Positions 43,253 to 51,848 of a stretch of DNA of 64,000 nt are shown piece after piece. The notes beneath the pieces are model-generated. The model saw nothing but the letters and a program-made list of their open reading frames with translations, was not told the DNA's origin and did not search any database. The stretch lies in assembly GCA_000717735.1 (NCBI GenBank), contig JOBE01000006.1, forward strand, positions 62,001 to 126,000, in the 5' to 3' direction. The position numbers and the translations under genes were made by a program. Source of the stretch: Streptomyces griseoluteus. Lineage in GTDB: Bacteria > Actinomycetota > Actinomycetes > Streptomycetales > Streptomycetaceae. The number at the start of each line of letters is the position of its first letter. Position 1 is the first letter of the stretch.

Positions 43253-45574
43253 TCACGGGGTCTGCCGTGGCCCCGCCGCGCCGTTCCCGCCCGCCGCGGC
43301 CATCTCGCCCTCGCCCTCCGTGTCGACGTGCGGCAGGATCCTGTCCAGCCAGCGCGGGGTCCACCAGGCCCATTTCCCGAGCAGGGTCATCACCGCGGGC
43401 ACCAGCAGCAAGCGCGCGACCGTCGCGTCGATGAGCACGCTCGCTGCCAGCCCGAGCCCCATCATCTTCACCACGATGCTGTCGTTGAGGACGAAGGCCG
43501 CGAAGACGCTCACCATGATGAGCGCCGCGCAGGTGATGACCCGCGCGGTGATCTCCAGGGCGTGGGCCACGCTCGCCTTCGCGTCTCCGGTGCGCAGCCA
43601 CGCCTCGTGGACCCGGGACAGCAGGAAGATCTCGTAGTCCATGCTCAGGCCGAAGACGATGGCGAACATCATCATCGGCACGTAGCTCTCGATGGGCACT
43701 TCGCCGGAGACGCCGAGCGCCGGGCCGCCCCAGCCCCACTGGAAGACGGCGACGACCACGCCGTACGAGGCGGCGATGGACAGCAGGTTGAGCACCGCCG
43801 CCTTGGCGGCCACGAGCGGGCCCCGGAAGACGACCAGGATGACGAGGAACGCCAGCGCGACGACCACGGCGATGATGAACAGCAGCCGGCTGGAGACGAT
43901 GTCGAGGAAGTCCACCTGCGCGGCGGTGGTGCCGGTGACGTACGTGGCCGCTGTGGTGCCGCCGACCGCCTGTGGGAGGACGTCGTCGGCCAGGTGGTTG
44001 GTCAGCGAGGTGGTCTTCTCGTCCTGCGGGGCGGCGACCGAGTAGGCCGTGGCGATCAGGACGTCGCCGTCCGAGGTCGGCGTGAGCGGGGTGATCAGGG
44101 CGGCGTCGGGCACCCCGGTGAGCGCCTTCTGGGCCTGGCTCGCCAGGGCGGAGCGGTCGGCGGCGGGGACCGAGGCCTGGTCGATGACGAGGGTCAGCGG
44201 CCCGTTGGAGCCGGGTCCGAAGGCCGAGGACATCAGGTCGAAGGCGCGCCGGTCGGTGAAGGACTTCGGGTCCGCGCCGTCGCCGATGTGCCCGAGCTGG
44301 ATGGAGAACAGGGGGATGGCGAGCACGACGAGGACGGCGACGCCCGAGGTCAGGAACCACCAGGGGCGGCGTTCCACGCGCAGGGCGTAGCGGTGCCAGG
44401 TGCCGTGCGCCTCGTCGGTCGTCTCGCCCGTCCCGTCGCTCTCGGCGACGGGTGCGCGCAGATGCAGCCGGTCGATGTGGCGACCGATGAGCCCGAGCAT
44501 CGCCGGAACGAGCGTGAGGGCTCCGGCGACGGCGGTGACGACGGTGGAGGTCGCGGCCAGGCCGAGCAGTCCGATGAAGCTCAGTCCGGAAACCCACAGT
44601 CCGCCGAGGGCGACGACGACGGTGCAGCCCGAGACGAGGACGGCCCGCCCGCTGGTCGCGGTGGCGAGTCCGGCGGCCGCGACCGGATCCTGGCCGTTCA
44701 TCAGCAGCTGCCGGTGCCGGGTGATCAGAAAGAGCGCGTAGTCGATGCCGACGCCGATGCCGATCATCGTGGCCAGGGTGGGGGAGACGGTAGCGAAGTT
44801 CCACACCGCGGCGAGGAGGCCGAGGACCATGAGGCCGCAGACAGCCGCCACCAGGGCGGTGACCAGGGGCAGTACGGCGGCGATCAGGCTGCCGAAGCCG
44901 ATGATCAGGACGATGATCGCGACGCCGAACCCGATCGCCTCGCTGGTCCGGTCGTCCGCCTCGGGCCGGGCCAGTTCACCCAGCGCCCCGCCGTACTCGA
45001 CCTGGACCCCGGCGGCCCGCAGGGGCGCCACGGCGCTGTCCACGCCGGTCAGGTAGTCGTCGCCGAGAGTGCCGGGCTGGACGTCGAAGCGGACGGTGAT
45101 GTAGCCGGTCTTCCCGTCGGTGGACAGCGGGCCGACGTCCGGGGTGCCCGGGGGAGGGGAGGGCGGCGGGGTGCCGGACGCCGGCAGCGGGCTCGTGGCG
45201 TTCAGGACGTGCGGGAGCTTCTCCAGCGAGGCCACGGCGGACGAGATCTGGTCACCGGCGTCCGTGAGCGGCTTGGCGTCGTCGCGCAGCACCACCTGGG
45301 CGCTGTAGCCGCCTGCGGCGGGCTCGTGCGCACGCAGCACGTCGAGCCCCTCCTGGGACTGGGTGCCCGGCAGCGAGTAGTTGTCGGAGTACTCGCCGCC
45401 GTACGCGTGGTTCAGCCCCACCAGGGCGCCCAGGGCCACGACCCAGGCGACCAGCACGACGACGAAGTGACGGGCAGACCACTCGCCGAGGCGGCGCAGC
45501 AGCCCTTTGCCGGAGCGACGCGCGCCGTCCGGTGCCGGCGCTCCGGCACCACCCGATGACTGGGGGAACGGCAT
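43253..45574 (-). CDS. MMPL family RND-type membrane transporter
   Basis: 773 residues from ATG 45574 (GGGAG upstream). Twelve hydrophobic segments in the usual 1+5 / 1+5 layout with two large external loops. MMPL motifs include [20 protein letters not shown] in the first half and [21 protein letters not shown] in the second, carrying the proton-relay aspartates. Such pumps export lipids, siderophores or antibiotics. The upstream region carries a Crp-like site and a long palindrome. Confidence 0.93.
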   Translation of the reverse strand: MPFPQSSGGAGAPAPDGARRSGKGLLRRLGEWSARHFVVVLVAWVVALGALVGLNHAYGGEYSDNYSLPGTQSQEGLDVLRAHEPAAGGYSAQVVLRDDAKPLTDAGDQISSAVASLEKLPHVLNATSPLPASGTPPPSPPPGTPDVGPLSTDGKTGYITVRFDVQPGTLGDDYLTGVDSAVAPLRAAGVQVEYGGALGELARPEADDRTSEAIGFGVAIIVLIIGFGSLIAAVLPLVTALVAAVCGLMVLGLLAAVWNFATVSPTLATMIGIGVGIDYALFLITRHRQLLMNGQDPVAAAGLATATSGRAVLVSGCTVVVALGGLWVSGLSFIGLLGLAATSTVVTAVAGALTLVPAMLGLIGRHIDRLHLRAPVAESDGTGETTDEAHGTWHRYALRVERRPWWFLTSGVAVLVVLAIPLFSIQLGHIGDGADPKSFTDRRAFDLMSSAFGPGSNGPLTLVIDQASVPAADRSALASQAQKALTGVPDAALITPLTPTSDGDVLIATAYSVAAPQDEKTTSLTNHLADDVLPQAVGGTTAATYVTGTTAAQVDFLDIVSSRLLFIIAVVVALAFLVILVVFRGPLVAAKAAVLNLLSIAASYGVVVAVFQWGWGGPALGVSGEVPIESYVPMMMFAIVFGLSMDYEIFLLSRVHEAWLRTGDAKASVAHALEITARVITCAALIMVSVFAAFVLNDSIVVKMMGLGLAASVLIDATVARLLLVPAVMTLLGKWAWWTPRWLDRILPHVDTEGEGEMAAAGGNGAAGPRQTP

Positions 45575-45696
45575 GGGTACTCCCGTGGCGAGGGTGGTGA
45601 TACCGGGCGAAGGCTCATACGAACACGGGGGAGGGGCGAGCGAGGGAAGCCGTCGACCAGGCCCGGTACCGGTCCACCCGATCGGACCCCCGGTCA

Positions 45697-45712
45697 TGTG
45701 ATCCAGATCACT
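45697..45712. promoter_or_regulatory. Crp-like binding site
   Basis: TGTGA-TCCAGA-TCACT matches the TGTGA-N6-TCACA pattern of Crp/Fnr regulators. It lies in the divergent region between the MMPL gene and the gene at 45804. Confidence 0.5.
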
Positions 45713-45763
45713 TCCTATTGGCGGCTCGAAGTCGCGTAAGAGAAGGCGCCGACCCCGCTCTCT

Positions 45764-45788
45764 CCGGGTGGACACCGTGTCCACCCGG
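45764..45788. promoter_or_regulatory. Perfect 25-bp palindrome, probable operator
   Basis: Arms CCGGGTGGACAC and GTGTCCACCCGG (12 bp each) around a single C, directly before the AAGGAG of the gene at 45804. Length and symmetry are those of a dimeric repressor site (for example TetR type); an RNA hairpin masking translation is the alternative. Confidence 0.6.
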
Positions 45789-45803
45789 AAGGAGACCGTT
45801 GCG

Positions 45804-46280
45804 ATGACTGATACGGGGGCCACAGGCGCCAGGGGTGCCGTGGAGTGGCTGGCGTCGGTGGCGCCGGATCCCGACGTCTGCCGGTGGGAGTGGGAGCGCA
45901 ACCCCCACGGGGTCGCGCTGCTGCCCGCCGGCAGGCGCTGGGACGTCCTGATCCTGCCGTCGGAGCTCGGCTATCCGACCCTCGACGTGCTGGGACGGCT
46001 TGTGGACCGGCCCGGCCCGGTCCTCGCCGACTTCGGCGACGCCCGGATGGGCTTCTTCGTCCCGCCGGGCACCGTCACCCGCTGGCTCGGCAGCGGGGTG
46101 CGGGGCGCGGGCGCCGGGACCTGGATCGTCGTCCCGTACCCGGGCCGGGTGACCGGCGCGATGCGCTGGCTGGTGACACCGGACGGCGCGGGCACCCTCA
46201 CCGACGCGACACTCCTCGAGCTGGCGATGCACGAGGCGGCGGGGCAGCTGGCCAGGCAGCGGCCTGGCGGGGGTGGCTGA
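45804..46280 (+). CDS. Conserved hypothetical actinobacterial protein
   Basis: 158 residues, soluble, family not firmly recognised. It contains [47 protein letters not shown] and [18 protein letters not shown]. The [15 protein letters not shown] pattern recalls small streptomycete proteins distantly similar to the N-terminal domain of bifunctional primase-polymerases, but that link is weak. ATG 45804 follows AAGGAGA right after the palindrome. The 3' end borders the tnpB remnant. Confidence 0.75.
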   Translation: MTDTGATGARGAVEWLASVAPDPDVCRWEWERNPHGVALLPAGRRWDVLILPSELGYPTLDVLGRLVDRPGPVLADFGDARMGFFVPPGTVTRWLGSGVRGAGAGTWIVVPYPGRVTGAMRWLVTPDGAGTLTDATLLELAMHEAAGQLARQRPGGGG

Positions 46281-46638
46281 TGGGCGGGGGCGGATCTGGA
46301 GTCACGCACGCGCACTGGCGGAAGCACAAGGCGCCCCCGGACGGGTCGAAGACGTACCCGCCCCGTACACCTCGCTGCGGTGCAGTGCCTGCGGATGGAT
46401 CGACAAGAATTCGCGCAAGAGCCAAGCCGAGTTCGCCTGCGTATCCTGCGGCTTCACCTGTAACGCGGATGAGAACTCCGCCAACAACGTCGCGGTAGGA
46501 CAGGCCGTAAGGCCCCGGCGTAAACGTGCCGGTACCGGAGGGGCAACATCGCACCAGCGGTCGAGTGCCCGTGAACCTCAGCACCCCACTGGTGCTGGAA
46601 TCCCCCTCCAGGAGGGGGAGGGTGTCAAATCGAGATGA
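46273..46638 (+). pseudogene. tnpB: C-terminal remnant of an IS200/IS605-type TnpB
   Basis: Open frame whose middle is the end of a TnpB/OrfB RNA-guided nuclease: APGRVEDVPAPYTSLRCSACG, the zinc-ribbon pairs CSAC and CVSC, and the last RuvC acidic motif NADENSANNVAVG. The N-terminal ~300 residues, including the other catalytic acids, are absent. After residue ~80 the sequence is not protein-like and corresponds to the right-end region of the element. The exact 5' boundary is unclear (between about 46280 and 46330). Confidence 0.8.
46575..46628 (+). mobile_element. Right end of the IS200/IS605-type element
   Basis: Two hairpins characteristic of this family: AGCACC / GGTGCT (46580-46596) and CCCCCTCC / GGAGGGGG (46602-46618), then GAGGGTGTCAA. 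Matching sequences end many tnpB-only elements and form the 3' part of the guide (omega) RNA. What lies to the right would be the guide/target flank, here chitinase sequence. Confidence 0.65.
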
Positions 46639-46937
46639 CCGACATGCTCCTCACCGGCTTCCCCGTCGCCGGCAACACGGACCGCTTCTTCCCGGCCCTC
46701 CGCGCCGGCCAGGTCGCGATCGGCCTCCCCGCCTCCACCCGGGCGGGCAACGGCCACACGACCCCCGCCGAGGTGAACGAGGCCCTCAACTGCCTGACGA
46801 GGAAGACCGACTGCGGCACGTACCGGACCCACGGCACCTGGCCCGCCCTGCGCGGCCTGATGACCTGGTCGATCAACTGGGACCGCTACAACCAGTGGGA
46901 GTTCAGCCGGAACTCCGACGCGTACACGTGGAGCTGA
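46629..46937 (+). pseudogene. C-terminal fragment of a GH18 chitinase
   Basis: About 100 codons read IEMTDMLLTGFPVAGNT, VAIGLPASTRAGNGHTTPAEVNEALNCL and GTWPALRGLMTWSINWDRYN, the last third of a family 18 glycosidase barrel. The catalytic DxxDxDxE motif, signal peptide and binding domains are missing. The fragment begins exactly at the right end of the transposon remnant, so the 5' part was probably lost by insertion plus deletion. ATG 46635 could still start a short product, unlikely to be functional. Confidence 0.75.
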
Positions 46938-47637
46938 CCGCCAGGATCAGCATCCCCAGGCACAGGCTGGCCAGCACGTCCAGGGGCCAGTGATAGCCGC
47001 GCAGGATCAGACCGGTCCCCGTCGCCGCCGTCAGTACGGCGGCGACGGGGACCAGCCGGTTCGAGACGAGGAAGGCCGTGCCGAAGTAGGCGACCATCGC
47101 GGTGGCCGTGTGGCCGGAGGGGTAGTAGCCCTGCGCCCACGGCTCCAGCGGGCCGGGCCGGGCCGTCCACTCCTTCAACGGAATCACCAGGAGCGGTACG
47201 AGGGCCATGGCGAGCCCCGCGTACAGGGCGGCGATCCGGCGGCCGCGCCACACCGCGTACGCCATCGCGCAGCCGAGGACGGGCAGGGCGACGGCCAGGC
47301 CGCCGAGGTCGGCGCCGAGTTCGGAGAGGGGCCGGGGGACCGTGTCCACCAGGGCCCGGGACACCCGCTCGTCGAGCCTGGCCAAGGGGCCGTGGACGAG
47401 CACCTGCCAGGTCACGACGGCGAGGGCGACGAGCGCCGAGAAGAGAGCCGGCCGCCCTGGAACAGGGGGGGTGGTTCCAGGGCGGCCGAGGGGATCGGGC
47501 TGCCGCACGCCCCGGGGGGTGTGGGGCGGGCGGCCATCCGATCGGTGAGGAGTTCCGGAGCACGAGGCTCCAGCGGTGTGCGCGACGGCACGGGTCGGGC
47601 GGGGCTGGGGGGGCTCCGCCCGGGGTGTTTCTCTCAT
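46903..47637 (-). CDS. PAP2 superfamily membrane phosphatase
   Basis: 244 residues from ATG 47637. The N-terminal ~65 residues are hydrophilic; five to six hydrophobic segments follow. The three phosphatase motifs are present: KEWTARPGP, YYPSGHTATAM and LRGYHWPLDVL. It probably dephosphorylates a lipid phosphate such as undecaprenyl diphosphate or phosphatidate. Its 3' end overlaps the chitinase fragment by 35 bases on the other strand. Confidence 0.88.
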   Translation of the reverse strand: MRETPRAEPPQPRPTRAVAHTAGASCSGTPHRSDGRPPHTPRGVRQPDPLGRPGTTPPVPGRPALFSALVALAVVTWQVLVHGPLARLDERVSRALVDTVPRPLSELGADLGGLAVALPVLGCAMAYAVWRGRRIAALYAGLAMALVPLLVIPLKEWTARPGPLEPWAQGYYPSGHTATAMVAYFGTAFLVSNRLVPVAAVLTAATGTGLILRGYHWPLDVLASLCLGMLILAVSSTCTRRSSG

Positions 47638-47743
47638 CTGCAGAAACCGTACGGCAGAGAAGAGGGGACCGACAGCGGGAAACGCAACCCGCCATCGGCC
47701 CCCCACAGAGTCTTCACACGGAGTGCGCTCCGACCCTCTGCGC

Positions 47744-49078
47744 TCAGATCTGGGCGAACGCGTTCTCGATGATGTCGAGGCCCTCGTTCAGCAGGTCCTC
47801 GCCGATGACCAGCGGCGGCAGGAAGCGCAGCACGTTGCCGTAGGTGCCGCAGGTCAGGACCAGCACACCCTCGGCGTGGCAGGCCTTCGCCAGGGCGCCG
47901 GCGGCCTCCGGGTTCGGCTCCTTGGTCGCGCGGTCCTTGACGAGCTCGATGGCGATCATGGCGCCGCGGCCACGGATGTCACCGATGGCGTCGAACTTCT
48001 CGGCCATCGCCGACAGGCGGGCCTTCATGACCTCCTCGATGCGCTGGGCCTTGCCGTTGAGGTCGAGCTCCTTCATCGTCTCGATGGAGCCGAGCGCACC
48101 GGCGCACGCCACCGGGTTGCCGCCGTAGGTGCCGCCCAGACCGCCGCCGTGGACGGAGTCCATGATCTCGGCGCGGCCGGTGACGGCGGCCAGCGGCAGA
48201 CCGCCCGCGATGCCCTTGGCGGTGGTGATGAGGTCAGGGACGATGCCCTCGTCCTCGCACGCGAACCACTGGCCCGTACGGCAGAAGCCGGACTGGATCT
48301 CGTCGGCGACGAAGACGATGCCGTTGTCGTTGGCGAACTTCACGATCGCCGGCAGGAAGCCCTTGGCCGGCTCGATGAAGCCGCCCTCGCCGAGGACCGG
48401 CTCGATGATGATCGCGGCGACGTTGTCGGCGCCGATCTGCTTGCTGATCTGGTCGATCGCCTGGGCGGCGGCCTCGGGGCCGCAGTTCTCGGCACCGGTG
48501 GGCCAGCGGTAGCCGTACGCCACCGGCACGCGGTAGACCTCGGGCGCGAACGGACCGAAGCCCTGCTTGTACGGCATGTTCTTCGAGGTCAGCGCCATCG
48601 TGAGGTTCGTACGGCCGTGGTAGCCGTGGTCGAAGACGACGACGGCCTGGCGCTTGGTGTACGAGCGGGCGATCTTCACCGCGTTCTCGACGGCCTCGGC
48701 GCCGGAGTTGAACAGCGCGGACTTCTTGGCGTGGTCGCCCGGGGTCAGCTCGGCGAGCGCCTCGCAGACCTCCACGTAACCCTCGTACGGCGTCACCATG
48801 AAACAGGTGTGGGTGAAGTCCTGGAGCTGCGCGGTGGCGCGGCGCACGACGGCCTCGGCGGAGGCGCCGACCGAGGTCACGGCGATGCCGGAACCGAAGT
48901 CGATCAGACGGTTGCCGTCGACGTCCTCGATGATGCCGCCACCGGCCCGCTTCGTGAAGACGGGGAGCGTGGAGCCGACGCCGCCGGCGACCGTGTCGAG
49001 CCGGCGGGCCTGAAGCTCCAGCGACTTCGGACCGGGAATGGCGGTGACGACGCGCCGCTCCTGCGGGACAGCGTTCAT
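47744..49078 (-). CDS. gabT: 4-aminobutyrate aminotransferase
   Basis: 444 residues from ATG 49078 (CAGGAG upstream). Class III aminotransferase closely resembling GabT: NRLIDFGSGIAVTSVGA, ALFNSGAEAVENAVKIARSYT, FDHGYHGRTNLTMALTSK, VFVADEIQSGFCRTG and the PLP lysine in ITTAKGIAGGLPLAAVTG. Converts GABA and 2-oxoglutarate to succinate semialdehyde and glutamate, the next step after the polyamine genes of this window. Confidence 0.94.
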   Translation of the reverse strand: MNAVPQERRVVTAIPGPKSLELQARRLDTVAGGVGSTLPVFTKRAGGGIIEDVDGNRLIDFGSGIAVTSVGASAEAVVRRATAQLQDFTHTCFMVTPYEGYVEVCEALAELTPGDHAKKSALFNSGAEAVENAVKIARSYTKRQAVVVFDHGYHGRTNLTMALTSKNMPYKQGFGPFAPEVYRVPVAYGYRWPTGAENCGPEAAAQAIDQISKQIGADNVAAIIIEPVLGEGGFIEPAKGFLPAIVKFANDNGIVFVADEIQSGFCRTGQWFACEDEGIVPDLITTAKGIAGGLPLAAVTGRAEIMDSVHGGGLGGTYGGNPVACAGALGSIETMKELDLNGKAQRIEEVMKARLSAMAEKFDAIGDIRGRGAMIAIELVKDRATKEPNPEAAGALAKACHAEGVLVLTCGTYGNVLRFLPPLVIGEDLLNEGLDIIENAFAQI

Positions 49079-49344
49079 GCGGGGCTCCTGGGGGTGTTCT
49101 GGACGCACTTGCGGGTTTCCTCCGCAGGCTAGGCGCGGGGGAGGCCCGGCGGCATGCGCCGATCGGGAGTGGTGGGGGTGTGTCGTTGTCCGGGATGGAC
49201 ATGGCGACCCGGAACCCGCCCGCGGGCCGCCTCCCCGCGCTGCACGAGCACACGGCTGGGCGAAACCCCTCCGGGGCGTCCCCGGGCCACTAGATTGACG
49301 GTGGCACAGAGACGGCGACCTGGCTGGTCAGGGGGCAGGGGTTC
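49079..49344. other. Divergent intergenic region between gabT and the membrane ATPase gene
   Basis: 266 bases without a convincing coding frame. On the minus strand TAGCCT near 49130 is a possible -10 for gabT, and on the plus strand TAGATT near 49291 a possible -10 for the ATPase gene; neither has a clear -35. A PucR-type operator could lie here but no strong palindrome was found. Confidence 0.35.
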
Positions 49345-51762
49345 ATGGAGACGGACGGCACGTACGAGTCGCGCGACAGCCGGGGAGGCGCGGTTCCGCG
49401 TCCGGCGGGGCCGCCCGTGCCCTCCACTCCTCCGGCCCAGGGGCCGCCTCCGGTCTCGCACACCGGTCCGACCGGGCCCGGGCCGCAGGCCGGACAGCCG
49501 GAGCGGGCCGGGGCAGACCCGCAGCCCGCCGCCCCGCCGCTCGTACCGCCGCCCCCCACGCACGCGCCCACCCGACTCGGGGTCGCCGAGTGGCTCAGGA
49601 TCCCCCGTCCCACCGCGGCGACCGGCATCTGGCGGCTCGGGCACCGCGAGCGGCCCGAGCGCGAACCTGACCTCGTGCCCGGCCGACAGCTGATCACTGG
49701 CGCCTTCATCGCGTACCTCTGCGGCTGGCTCCTCTGGTCGCTGCTGTGGAACGGCTACCTGGAGGGGGGATGGATCTTCGTCGACGACTGGTGGCTGCTG
49801 CCGATGCTGTGGCTCGTCCCCTCGGACTGGACGAACCCCGAGAGCCCCGACTTCGAGATGTACATCGCCGCGCAGTACCTCTGGTACGCCGTGCTCCTCG
49901 TCCTGTTCGCCGTCGGTTTCGGCCGTGTCGGCAACTGGCGGGACATCTGGCAGCGGTACGGCGTTCCTGTCTGGCCCCTGTTCGTACTCCTGCCGGGCGT
50001 CTGGCGCGAGCTGCCCCGCACGCTCACCTGGCTCACCTGGGTGTCCAACATCTACTACGTGCTGCTGATCGCCGCCCTCGTCGCGGCCTTCGGCCGGGTC
50101 GGCACCTGGCCCCCCGTACGGCGACGCTTCGGAACCGGAGGGCCCGCCGCGGCCACCCCGCGGCCCTCCACTCCGCCGGGAGCCGACCCCGCCGAGTGGC
50201 CGGAGCTGCGTGACGCCGGACTGACCGAGACCGCGGCACAGCTCGCGGAGGCCACCCGGCAAGGCGTGCTCGGAGACGTCGACTACGCCCGGATCCGTCG
50301 CGCCTGGCAGGGCGTGCGGAGCCGACCGGAACGCCTCGCCGCCTTCACCGAAGCCGTGCGCACCCGTGGCGCGGCCGCATGCGGCCATCCCTCCGGGCTG
50401 CGCGACCTGCCGGTCCGCAGCGCCACCCACGACCTCGCCACCGGCCAGGTCCTCATCGGCACCGCCGCCGACCACCCGCGCAACCCCTATGCGCGACGCA
50501 CCACCGGCGTGGCCCTGGAGCCGGGTGTGCTCGGGACCTCGCTGCTCGCCGTCGGGCCCGCCGGGTCGGGGAAGACCGTGCGCCTGGTGCGGCCCGCCGT
50601 CGAGGCGCTCTGTCTCCAGGCGCTCGCCAACCGCGCCGCCGTCGTCGCCGTCACCGCCCAGGGCAGTCTGCTCGGCCCCGACGAGGCCTTCGACGTCGTC
50701 GTCTCCGTCGGGCGGCGCGAGTCCACCCACGACCTCGATCTGTACGGTGGCGCCGAGGACCCGGACGAGGCCGCTCGCATCCTTGCCGAGGCCCTCGTGG
50801 GGGACCTGGTCACCGACAGCCGCCGGGCCGCCACGGTGCTCGCCCAGCTGATCGGGCCGTTCCTGAGCGCGTACGGCCGCTTCCCCGGCGTACCCGAGCT
50901 GCGCGAACTGCTCGGCGGGGCGCCCGAGGCGCTCGCCACGCTCCGGGCCGCCGTCGCCGACGACCCCACCCAGCTGCGCGAGCTCGACGCACGCCGGCGG
51001 CAGACGGAACGCGGCGACGACGTCGGCATCCTCCTCGCCGAACGCATCACGTTCCTCGACCGGCCCGCATTCGTCGGCTTCTTCCGCACGGACGGCGGGT
51101 CCCGTCGCGGCGAAGGCCAGGACCGACCCCAGTTCTCGCTCAAGGCGGTCGAACATCCGCTGCGCGTCCGCGTCGATCTGCCCGAGCGCGGCCACGCCGA
51201 GGCCTCCAGGATCGTCTCCCGGCTCCTCCTCGCCCAGTTCACGGAGGCCGCCCTCGCCCGCCGCGACCGCTCCCTCTTCGCCTGCCTGGTCCTCGACGAC
51301 GCCACCTACACCGTCACCGGCGAATCCGTACGAGCTCTGCAGAGGCTGCGTTCCGTCAACGCGGGTGTCCTCCTCGCCCTCCGCAGCCTGGAGGACGTGC
51401 CCGAGGCGCTGCGCGATCCGCTGCTCGGCGCGGTCGGCTGCCGGATGGCCTTCGCGGGCATCGCGCCCTGGGACGGCGGACGGTTCGCCGACACATGGGG
51501 CACCGAATGGGTACAGACGAAAGACGTCACCAACCGGCAGATCATCTCCGACGAGCCGCTCACCAAGGTCCTGCATGCCATGCGGCGGATGGTGACGGGC
51601 AAGGCGGCCACCGCGGAGGCCGTCACCGTGCGGGAGGTGGAGCGGCAGCGGTGGTCCGCCTCCGATCTCGCGCACGCCGTGCCCCCCGGGCACGCCGTCC
51701 TCTCCCTCACCCATGTGCGGGGCGAGCACATGCCGCCGCTCCTCGTCGACCTGCGAGGCTGA
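49345..51762 (+). CDS. Membrane-anchored type IV coupling protein-like ATPase
   Basis: 805 residues. Residues 1-80 are Pro-rich and disordered; about 115-250 hold four to five hydrophobic segments (LITGAFIAYLCGWLLWSLLW, YLWYAVLLVLFAVGF, VPVWPLFVLLPGVW, IYYVLLIAALVAAF). The cytoplasmic part has Walker A GPAGSGKT at 404-411 and Walker B LFACLVLDDA near 643-652. A late NAGVLLALRSLEDVPEALRDPLLG...RMAFAG segment resembles the sensor region of VirD4/TraG/HerA-type ATPases. No relaxase or secretion genes are nearby, so the transported or pumped substrate is unknown. GGGGCAGGGG precedes the ATG. Confidence 0.8.
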   Translation: METDGTYESRDSRGGAVPRPAGPPVPSTPPAQGPPPVSHTGPTGPGPQAGQPERAGADPQPAAPPLVPPPPTHAPTRLGVAEWLRIPRPTAATGIWRLGHRERPEREPDLVPGRQLITGAFIAYLCGWLLWSLLWNGYLEGGWIFVDDWWLLPMLWLVPSDWTNPESPDFEMYIAAQYLWYAVLLVLFAVGFGRVGNWRDIWQRYGVPVWPLFVLLPGVWRELPRTLTWLTWVSNIYYVLLIAALVAAFGRVGTWPPVRRRFGTGGPAAATPRPSTPPGADPAEWPELRDAGLTETAAQLAEATRQGVLGDVDYARIRRAWQGVRSRPERLAAFTEAVRTRGAAACGHPSGLRDLPVRSATHDLATGQVLIGTAADHPRNPYARRTTGVALEPGVLGTSLLAVGPAGSGKTVRLVRPAVEALCLQALANRAAVVAVTAQGSLLGPDEAFDVVVSVGRRESTHDLDLYGGAEDPDEAARILAEALVGDLVTDSRRAATVLAQLIGPFLSAYGRFPGVPELRELLGGAPEALATLRAAVADDPTQLRELDARRRQTERGDDVGILLAERITFLDRPAFVGFFRTDGGSRRGEGQDRPQFSLKAVEHPLRVRVDLPERGHAEASRIVSRLLLAQFTEAALARRDRSLFACLVLDDATYTVTGESVRALQRLRSVNAGVLLALRSLEDVPEALRDPLLGAVGCRMAFAGIAPWDGGRFADTWGTEWVQTKDVTNRQIISDEPLTKVLHAMRRMVTGKAATAEAVTVREVERQRWSASDLAHAVPPGHAVLSLTHVRGEHMPPLLVDLRG

Positions 51763-51848
51763 GCGCGGCCCTCCGGGCGGACTGGCACAATCGGGGGCGC
51801 CGCTCGGCTGAGCGGCGACCCCTCGCTCAAAGGTCCGACGGTCTCCCC

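Noticed and set aside
46886..47695. Alternative minus-strand frame over the PAP2 gene
   Set aside because: The neighbouring frame carries all three PAP2 motifs and hydrophobic segments; this one is Arg/Pro-rich.
49129..51729. 866-codon minus-strand frame opposite the membrane ATPase
   Set aside because: No motif, no signal, unusual composition; the plus strand has clear Walker motifs and membrane segments.
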